Shown here: positions 22,114 to 27,810 of the stretch, piece by piece
How positions within the stretch are numbered: the first letter of the stretch is position 1
How the letters are laid out: every line of letters starts with the position of its first letter
Assembly: GCA_031546985.1 (NCBI GenBank)
Contig: JAVBJN010000097.1
Span: 1 to 27,810, forward strand
DNA from: JAVBJN01 sp031546985
GTDB lineage: Bacteria; Bacteroidota; Bacteroidia; Chitinophagales; Chitinophagaceae
Direction: 5' to 3'
DNA length: 27,810 nucleotides
Made by a program: the position numbers and the translations under genes
The notes under the pieces: generated by a model
The model's database searches: none
Seen by the model: the letters and a program-made list of their open reading frames with translations, nothing else
Told to the model about the DNA's origin: nothing

Positions 22114-22448
22114 AGATTAAGCCAGGCAAATAATTTTACAATAGCACCCAGCGAGAATAATAAGATAAGCGTAATAAGTACACCCATAACCAGCCCGGTT
22201 AAGGTAGATAGGATAATGCGGTAAGGGTACGCCAGTTTTTTAAGCCACATAAAAGCCAGTACCTGCCCGCTCATTAAGCCGATTGCATACATACTCATGG
22301 CTATAAGATTGCCTGGCTGGGTTAAGCCCTTGAGGCTGTAGTTGCCTTCATCGATATAAAACAGGAAAAGGCAGGTAAACAAGGTGATACCCAGTTGCAG
22401 CACTACGGTGTACGATTCTTTGTTGCGGGGTAATGTGGTGGCGGTCAT
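22110..22448 (-). CDS. Small hypothetical integral membrane protein
   Basis: 112 aa with three to four hydrophobic segments (VVLQLGITLFTCLFLFYI, LIAMSMYAIGLMSGQVLAF, IILSTLTGLVMGVLITLILL). A short charged N-terminus (TATTLPRNKESY) suggests it is inserted without a cleaved signal. I do not recognise a family. It is transcribed towards DUF72 with overlapping stop codons, and its start is 101 nt from the divergent hydrolase gene, so a divergent promoter region lies at 22449-22549. Confidence 0.75.
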   Translation of the reverse strand: MTATTLPRNKESYTVVLQLGITLFTCLFLFYIDEGNYSLKGLTQPGNLIAMSMYAIGLMSGQVLAFMWLKKLAYPYRIILSTLTGLVMGVLITLILLFSLGAIVKLFAWLNL

Positions 22449-22503
22449 AACTGTTGTTTTTGTAACAGATTAATAACGCAGGTTACCATTAATTTAGTAC
22501 ATG

Positions 22504-22529
22504 TTGTATAAGCAATGCTTTGTAAATTT
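22504..22529 (+). promoter_or_regulatory. Probable promoter of the hydrolase gene
   Basis: TTG at 22504 and TAAATTTA at 22522-22529, one base off TAnnTTTG, with a spacer close to the usual 19 nt and 20 nt before the ATG at 22550. Confidence 0.4.
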
Positions 22530-22549
22530 AAGTACCTAACCCTACTGCT

Positions 22550-23557
22550 ATGAAAAAATGGTTGTACCTCATTGTAATGCTTATGACTACACTTCACCTT
22601 TCCGCACAACAAAACTGGCAACCCGATATACTGGGCAGCGGCTTTGAGCAATTGCAGGTAAACATGCCAGACGACTACGAAGGCAAAGTGGTAACCACGG
22701 TGATCCGCAGCACGCAAAACAGCGGCAACCGTAAGGCGGTATTGTATGTACATGGGTTTGTAGATTATTTTTTTCAGGAGACTCTGGCACAGCGCTACCT
22801 GGAGCATGGCTATGATTTTTACGCAGTAGACCTGCGCAAATATGGCCGCAGCAAGCTGCCCAACCAGCGCTGGTACAATGTGCGCAACCTCAAAGAATAT
22901 TATGCCGATCTGGATGTGGCGCTGGACATGATGCAGGCAGCGGGTTATAAACACATATTGCTAAACGGACATTCTACCGGCGGACTTATCGTTTCGTTAT
23001 ATGCCAACGACAACAAGGGCAAAGAAAAATTTGACGCGCTATTCCTTAACAGCCCATTCCTGGATATGAATGTAAGTTGGGCCGAAGAGAAAATCGGTAT
23101 TCCGGTATTGTCTTTCGTAGGCGGCATTTTTCCGAACATGAAACTCAAAAAAGGCCTTTCTCCTTTATACGGCGAAAGCCTGCACCAGCAGCACAATGGG
23201 GAATGGAACTATAACCTGGACTGGAAACCCGTAGAACCCCGCAGCTTTACTACCTCCTGGATCCGGGCCATTCACAAAGGACACCGGCGTATTAAAAAAG
23301 GGCTCGCTATTCAGAAACCGGTATTGGTACTGCACTCCGATAACTCTGTATACCACAAACACTGGCACAACGATTTTATGGCTGGCGATGCCGTACTGGA
23401 TGTAAAAGATATTGCCAAATATGCCTTGCACCTGGGACCAAATGTGCAGGTACAGGGCATTCCCGAGGCTATGCACGATATGGTGCTGAGTCGCAAAGAC
23501 GTGCGCGATAGGGTATATGATTACCTGTTTCGCTGGTTGGATGTGTATATGCCGTAA
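22550..23557 (+). CDS. Secreted alpha/beta hydrolase (serine lipase/esterase-like)
   Basis: 335 aa with a signal peptide (MKKWLYLIVMLMTTLHLSAQ). The oxyanion segment VLYVHGFVDYF (64-74), the strand FYAVDLRKYGRSKL (90-103) and the nucleophile elbow NGHSTGG (139-145, Ser142) are the alpha/beta-hydrolase core of the Hydrolase_4/monoacylglycerol-lipase type. Asp264 or Asp280 and His309 (PEAMHDM) could complete the triad. It should act in the periplasm or outside on an ester, possibly lipid. Substrate unknown. Transcribed alone. Confidence 0.9.
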   Translation: MKKWLYLIVMLMTTLHLSAQQNWQPDILGSGFEQLQVNMPDDYEGKVVTTVIRSTQNSGNRKAVLYVHGFVDYFFQETLAQRYLEHGYDFYAVDLRKYGRSKLPNQRWYNVRNLKEYYADLDVALDMMQAAGYKHILLNGHSTGGLIVSLYANDNKGKEKFDALFLNSPFLDMNVSWAEEKIGIPVLSFVGGIFPNMKLKKGLSPLYGESLHQQHNGEWNYNLDWKPVEPRSFTTSWIRAIHKGHRRIKKGLAIQKPVLVLHSDNSVYHKHWHNDFMAGDAVLDVKDIAKYALHLGPNVQVQGIPEAMHDMVLSRKDVRDRVYDYLFRWLDVYMP

Positions 23558-23622
23558 CGAATTATGAATTGACGGCTTTAATTAAGCCCTGTCCTTTCAC
23601 TTCTCAGGTCTGCCCTTTGCCT

Positions 23623-23662
23623 AAAAACAAAGCAGGAAATACACAAGATATTTCCCGCCTTT
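23623..23662 (-). terminator. Terminator of the TonB-type receptor gene
   Basis: On the minus strand AAAGGCGGGAAATA (complement of 23649-23662) pairs with TATTTCCTGCTTT (complement of 23630-23642) with one small bulge, followed by TTTTT (complement of 23623-23627). Confidence 0.7.
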
Positions 23663-23685
23663 AGGTATGAATGCTTGCCGTATGG

Positions 23686-26130
23686 TTAGTTTTTCTTACT
23701 GCTGCTTTTCTGATCGTCGGTGCTGATGCCCCGCTTGCGCGAAACGTTTTCCTGGAGCTTGCCAAAGTTGTACCGTACCGATAGCATTACCGAAGTGTTT
23801 TGCTGCCGGAACACGCTATTGGCGCTAAAGGTTTCATCTCTGAAATAAGACCGGTTAGGAAAATAATTATTAAACAGGTTGAATGCAGTGAGGTGTACCG
23901 ATAGCTTTTTATTAAAGAATTTATAACTGCCGCCCATAGAGTAGCCCAGGTTTTCGCCATCCCGGCCTTGCAGGTCTACATTCGACATCCAGTACCAGGC
24001 ATCAATAAAGATGTTTATCCGTTCGGTGGGATCATAGTTGAAATTGAAATAACCGGAGCCGCCAAAGCCCGAATTATACTGTTGGGGATTTTGTTTATTA
24101 CGAATGTCAAAGTAGCTCACATCAAAGTTTACAATGCCGTGAAACTTTTTCAGAAAGCGGTAAGAGGCGTAACCATTGACCGTAGTAGCCCAGGTGCGGC
24201 CAATATTGCCCATGGTGCTGGTGGTAATGCCCGTGGCTTCATTAAAGGTGCGCAGCGCAAGGATTTGCCCATCGGTATAACTTTCGGTAAGGGAAAAGTT
24301 GTAGTTGCTTTCGCCCATGGTGCCGTCAAAACTCAGCTCCATATTGTGGGTGATCTCTGGGCCCAGGTTGGGGTTACCAGTAGTAATGTAATATGGATTG
24401 GTGGTGTTTACAAAAGGGTTAAGGTCATAAATGCCAGGCCTGTTCAGCTTTTTGTTGTAGGCCAGGCCAATATTGCGGCTATGCGGTAACGATCTTTTTA
24501 AGTAAAGGCTGGGCAGCCAGGTGTAGTAATCCTGCTGCACAGTAGACGATGTGGTTTCGAAATTGCCATCTACCCCGGTATGCTCCAGGCGCGATCCTGC
24601 TTTGATGGTATATTGCTTGGGGCTCCAAACGTATACACCATACACTCCCCACACATTTTGCAGGTAATTAAACTTATTGGTGTTGTAGGGGTTGGGCTCA
24701 TACACACCTGTATTATCATTGTACCGGTCGCTTTTATAATCAGATCCGGCTTTGCGGAAAATGCCTTTGAAACCGGTCTCCAACTTGTGGTTCTTGGCTA
24801 CCGGGTAAGTAAAGTCGGTTTGCAGCGAAGTCTGCTTGTTCGATGAATTGTTGTGGTTGTTGAGCAACCGGTTGGGCGGAATGCTGTTGTACTGGTTGCT
24901 CAGGTATATATCATTATCGCGGCCAAATTCCTGGTTTACGCTAAACACCAGCTCCTGCGCCTCATTGCGTTTAAACTTGCGGATATAATCGGCGCCAAAA
25001 TCGTAAGATGGGTAAGCATATTGCTCATCGGTATGCAATTGGCTGGAGCGTTGTACCTCATCTGCCTTGTTCATCTCTTTGGTAGTGCCATCCCAGATGC
25101 TGCGGTAATGGCCCCCATTGAAATTACCATATACACTTAATGTGTTCATGGAGTCAAAATCATAACTCAGTTCCAGGTTGCTGTACAGGTAGTCCCATTT
25201 GCTTTGGCCCGATTCGTTATTGGTCATGGTGGCATAGGGCGCGCTATCATCAAGCGCTTTAACGGTATTATCGCGGTACTGCTTGCGATAGTTGGCTTTG
25301 TTGTAACCCACATAACCCGATATGCCCAGGTTGCCCGATTTGTAGCTCAGGTTGGCATTGGAGTTGAACCGGTTCAGGGTATTATAGCCAAAGCCCACGC
25401 TGCCGTTGTAGCCGGTTACTTTTTTCTTGGTTATGATGTTGATCACACCTGCCACACCTTCGCCTTCATACTTGGCAGAGGGCGTAGTGATCACTTCAAT
25501 TTTCTTGATCAGATCGGCCGGGAAAGCTTTTAATGCTTCTTTGGGATCTTTGGCAAAGAGCGAAGTGGTTTTTCCGTTCAGTAATATCTTGAAGTTCGAT
25601 TTGCCTTTCAGTTTTACATTGCCTTCGCCATCTACCGATACCATAGGCACTTTGCGCAGCGCATCGGTGGCATTTTGCCCGGTGAGGGATACATCGCTTT
25701 CGGTGTTGTATACCATTTTATCTTCGTCGCGCTCCATAATAGGTTTGAAACTGGTGATGGTTACTTCTTTCAGCGATTTATTCTGCGTCGTCATCAGAAA
25801 AGTGCCTGCATCGATGGTGCCGGGCTGGTCTGTAGTAATGAGCAAAGGCTTTTTAGCATTGGCATAGCCTACGCTGGAAATGGCAATATCGTAATTGCCG
25901 GTATCTACTTTTTCGAAAGTGAAACGGCCTTTGCTGTCGGAGAATTCATTTTTTACGGCTTTGCCGGTAGCGGTGCGTACCAGGTAAACGGTAGCAAAAT
26001 CGAGGGCTTTGCCAGAGGTGCTGTCTTTGACCCAACCACTTACCGTGCGGGTAGCAACGGACTGCGCCCGCAGGCCGGGTATGGAAACGAAAAGGCACAA
26101 TATGGCCACTAAGTATAGAGATTTGGTCAT
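23686..26130 (-). CDS. TonB-dependent receptor-like outer-membrane beta-barrel protein
   Basis: 814 aa. Signal peptide 1-22 (ends GLRAQ). A CarboxypepD_reg-like domain lies at about 28-110 (VSGWVKDSTSGKALDFATVY, FEKVDTGNYDIAISSVGY), then a plug domain at about 130-225 (DRDE-type start, ALRKVPMVSVDGEGNVKLKG, FPADLIKKIEVITTPSAKYE, GEGVAGVINIITKK). A barrel of the OMP_b-brl_3 type fills the rest (for example NLGPEITHNMELSFDGTMGE). The end SVMLSVRYNFG is followed by a charged tail of about 23 residues (KLQENVSRKRGISTDDQKSS). No SusD partner or regulator is adjacent, so its ligand is not predictable. Its promoter box is at 26161-26168. Confidence 0.92.
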   Translation of the reverse strand: MTKSLYLVAILCLFVSIPGLRAQSVATRTVSGWVKDSTSGKALDFATVYLVRTATGKAVKNEFSDSKGRFTFEKVDTGNYDIAISSVGYANAKKPLLITTDQPGTIDAGTFLMTTQNKSLKEVTITSFKPIMERDEDKMVYNTESDVSLTGQNATDALRKVPMVSVDGEGNVKLKGKSNFKILLNGKTTSLFAKDPKEALKAFPADLIKKIEVITTPSAKYEGEGVAGVINIITKKKVTGYNGSVGFGYNTLNRFNSNANLSYKSGNLGISGYVGYNKANYRKQYRDNTVKALDDSAPYATMTNNESGQSKWDYLYSNLELSYDFDSMNTLSVYGNFNGGHYRSIWDGTTKEMNKADEVQRSSQLHTDEQYAYPSYDFGADYIRKFKRNEAQELVFSVNQEFGRDNDIYLSNQYNSIPPNRLLNNHNNSSNKQTSLQTDFTYPVAKNHKLETGFKGIFRKAGSDYKSDRYNDNTGVYEPNPYNTNKFNYLQNVWGVYGVYVWSPKQYTIKAGSRLEHTGVDGNFETTSSTVQQDYYTWLPSLYLKRSLPHSRNIGLAYNKKLNRPGIYDLNPFVNTTNPYYITTGNPNLGPEITHNMELSFDGTMGESNYNFSLTESYTDGQILALRTFNEATGITTSTMGNIGRTWATTVNGYASYRFLKKFHGIVNFDVSYFDIRNKQNPQQYNSGFGGSGYFNFNYDPTERINIFIDAWYWMSNVDLQGRDGENLGYSMGGSYKFFNKKLSVHLTAFNLFNNYFPNRSYFRDETFSANSVFRQQNTSVMLSVRYNFGKLQENVSRKRGISTDDQKSSSKKN

Positions 26131-26160
26131 ATCCAGGATGTTGGGTGGTTTAAGCTGTTA

Positions 26161-26168
26161 CAAACTTA
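26161..26168 (-). promoter_or_regulatory. -7 promoter box of the TonB-type receptor (TAAGTTTG)
   Basis: A perfect TAnnTTTG on the minus strand, 30 nt before the ATG at 26130; the upstream -33 box is not clear. Confidence 0.6.
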
Positions 26169-26383
26169 AATCAACATTTATCTCAGTTACTTACCGCTAA
26201 TCCTATTTAACAGATTATTATAAATCTCTTTCGCTAAATGAAAAAGACTTTAACAAAGATGTGGATGCGAGTCACAAAAAAGGTGTATTTGCGACACGAT
26301 TGTGAGGCCTATTTTAATGATATGTTGACATTACGGGTGTTAATGCAGAGATTTGCACACCACAGATTGTAAAAAGAGTTTAA

Positions 26384-27205
26384 ATGTCTATTGCTGCGTT
26401 AATTATTTTGGGTGTCCTGGTGGGCACATTCGGTACACTTATTGGCGCCGGTGGCGGATTTATCCTGGTGCCGATCATGCTGCTGCTGTACCCGGAGCGG
26501 AGTGCGGAGCTCATTACCAGCATATCGCTGGCGGTAGTTTGCCTCAACGCGGCATCGGGCTCCATTGCCTATGCTTTTAAAAAACGGATCGATTACAAAT
26601 CGGCGTTTTTATTCGCGCTTACTACACTGCCCGGTTCGGTAATTGGCGCTTATGTGACCCGGTTTATTCCCCGCGATGTATTTAATATTCTTTTTGGTGT
26701 TTTACTGCTCATCCTTTCGGGGGTACTGATCTGGAAACCATTGCGCAAGGTAGAAGAGCACCACGCTTTAAAGCAATACCGCTTTGGTATTAAAAGAACC
26801 ATTACCGATAGCAACGGCACGGTGCACACCTATAGTTATAACCTGGCTACCGCACTGGGGTTGAGTTTTTTTGTAGGTATTGCCAGTAGTATGCTGGGTA
26901 TAGGCGGCGGCATTATTCACGTGCCGGCTATGGTAAACCTGCTTAATTTTCCGGTGCACCTGGCTACGGCTACCTCGCATTTTCTGCTTACCTGGATGGC
27001 ACTGGCCGGATCGGTGGTGCACCTCATGGAAGGTACCTTGCAGGAGGGCCTGAAAGAAGTATTGTTCCTGGGGATTGGTGTTATTGTGGGCGCACAGGTA
27101 GGGGCCGCACTATCGCATAAAGTAAAAGATGCTACTATTGTGCGCAGCCTGGCGGTGGCATTAGGTATTGTAGCCTTGCGTATTTTGTGGGGTGCTTTCG
27201 CTTAA
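26384..27205 (+). CDS. TauE/SafE family sulfite exporter-like permease
   Basis: 273 aa, eight or so membrane helices. The two internal family repeats are visible: GTLIGAGGGFILVPIMLLLY (16-35) and SSMLGIGGGIIHVPAMVNLL (about 171-190), both with the G-x-GGG-x4-P pattern. TauE/SafE proteins move organosulfur or other small anions across the inner membrane. The loop between the halves (residues about 115-155, KVEEHHALKQYRFGIKRTIT) is longer than usual. The actual substrate is not predictable and no sulfur gene is adjacent. A strong bidirectional terminator follows. Confidence 0.92.
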   Translation: MSIAALIILGVLVGTFGTLIGAGGGFILVPIMLLLYPERSAELITSISLAVVCLNAASGSIAYAFKKRIDYKSAFLFALTTLPGSVIGAYVTRFIPRDVFNILFGVLLLILSGVLIWKPLRKVEEHHALKQYRFGIKRTITDSNGTVHTYSYNLATALGLSFFVGIASSMLGIGGGIIHVPAMVNLLNFPVHLATATSHFLLTWMALAGSVVHLMEGTLQEGLKEVLFLGIGVIVGAQVGAALSHKVKDATIVRSLAVALGIVALRILWGAFA

Positions 27206-27225
27206 TTGTATTTTCAAATCATATA

Positions 27226-27258
27226 AAAAGGGCTTCCCAGATTTTGGGAAGCCCTTTT
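27226..27258. terminator. Bidirectional terminator
   Basis: A perfect stem GGGCTTCCCA/TGGGAAGCCC (27230-27239/27245-27254) flanked by AAAA and TTTT. It serves both the TauE-like gene and the convergent T9SS protein gene. Confidence 0.9.
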
Positions 27259-27279
27259 CGTTTTATCTGCACGTAATGA

Positions 27280-27810
27280 TTATCGTTGAATCATCAGTTT
27301 GTAAACAGCAGGCTGGAGATCGGTCATGCATTCGATAAAATACATGCCAGGCACCAGGTTGTGCACATCCAGCATAATGGTTTTATCCTTGCCGGAAAGT
27401 GTTTTTTCCATTACGGTAATACCAGCCTGGTTCATCAGGCGAATACGGTGGATGGTATTAGCAGAAGTGCTTTCCAGGTAAACCTCGGTTTGAGCCGGGT
27501 TAGGATACATGCGGATGGCTGCATCTTTTGCAGTTGCTGTAATACCGGTTGGGGTAGGTTGGTCTACACTATCTGTACGGAAAGTGTAAGGGCCATTCCA
27601 CTCGCTGGTAAAGCTGGTACAGTTGCTACGCAGGTAAACGTCGTATGCACTGTTTTTGGTGAGACCAGAGAGTACCAGGCGTGGCGTGGTACTGTTTTCC
27701 AAAATACCCAGAGAAGGATCGCCAAAGCCTTTGGGGCCCCATACCAGGTTATACTTAGGTGCAAAAGCAGCATCGGTCCATTTGATTACCGCAGATGTAG
27801 TGCGGATGCT
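27280..27810 (-). CDS. C-terminal part of a T9SS-sorted protein with a fibronectin-III-like domain (5' end outside window)
   Basis: The frame is open from the right edge to the stop at 27280, 176 residues. The first 80 or so, VIKWTDAAFAPKYNLVWGPK, then PRLVLSGLTKNSAYDVYLRS and WNGPYTFRTD, look like a fibronectin type III fold. After a Thr/Pro linker, the last 75 (IRMYPNPAQTEVYLE, IRLMNQAGITVMEKTLSGKD, VPGMYFIECM, VYKLMIQR) are a type A type IX secretion sorting domain, which directs export to the cell surface or medium. The N-terminal and catalytic part, if any, lies beyond the window. Confidence 0.92.
   Translation of the reverse strand, partial: SIRTTSAVIKWTDAAFAPKYNLVWGPKGFGDPSLGILENSTTPRLVLSGLTKNSAYDVYLRSNCTSFTSEWNGPYTFRTDSVDQPTPTGITATAKDAAIRMYPNPAQTEVYLESTSANTIHRIRLMNQAGITVMEKTLSGKDKTIMLDVHNLVPGMYFIECMTDLQPAVYKLMIQR

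Overview
The window looks like a chromosomal segment of a Bacteroidota bacterium, most likely a Chitinophagaceae relative (genus not determinable here). The signs are several promoters of the Bacteroidota type (TAnnTTTG -7 box, once with a TTG box 19 nt upstream), a type IX secretion C-terminal sorting domain, a CarboxypepD_reg/TonB-type outer-membrane receptor, a DUF5686 protein and bacterial sphingolipid genes. Both window ends cut a gene: an HlyD-type adaptor on the left and a T9SS-sorted fibronectin-III protein on the right.

Layout. 1-2194 (minus): TolC-type outer-membrane channel followed by an HlyD/EmrA-type adaptor, part of an efflux or secretion operon running off the left edge. 2350-3521 (plus): a small secreted protein and a small Cys-rich protein. 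About 3545-4034 (plus): a gene-free stretch that folds by eye into a large structured RNA. It contains a tRNA-like module in circularly permuted order (T-arm, closed acceptor hairpin, D-arm, anticodon arm), a GNRA hairpin and an H-type pseudoknot. It lies directly before a slipin/SPFH (band-7) gene at 4068-5165. This recalls the SPFH-plus-tRNA-like-RNA pairs proposed for RNA repair, but no RNA ligase is nearby. I regard it as the most unusual locus here. 5392-6264: CvfB-type S1 protein. 6322-7074: SDR dehydrogenase. 7190-7490: intergenic repeats. 7637-8502 (minus): YwbE and a TetR regulator.

8709-19052 (minus) holds nine tightly packed genes, several overlapping by 1-4 nt, that together predict an inositol-phosphorylceramide pathway. 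Serine palmitoyltransferase makes 3-ketosphinganine, a GNAT-fold protein (candidate bacterial ceramide synthase) acylates it, and an SDR (candidate CerR) reduces it. Inositol-3-phosphate synthase makes inositol phosphate, a CDP-alcohol phosphatidyltransferase (fused to a DUF4833-like tail) makes PI-phosphate, a PgpA-like phosphatase yields PI, and an AUR1-like PAP2 enzyme would transfer phosphoinositol to ceramide. A GtrA-type membrane protein and a DUF5686 outer-membrane protein sit inside the operon and are candidates for lipid movement. A good minus-strand promoter lies about 260 nt before the first gene.

19576-23557 (mostly plus): a small unknown protein, an EamA/EmrE-type transporter, a second copy of the intergenic repeat, a DUF72 protein, a small membrane protein (minus) and a secreted alpha/beta hydrolase. 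23686-26130 (minus): TonB-type outer-membrane receptor. 26384-27205 (plus): TauE/SafE permease. 27280-27810 (minus): C-terminal end of a T9SS-secreted protein. All RNA folds and promoters were found by eye, without computation.
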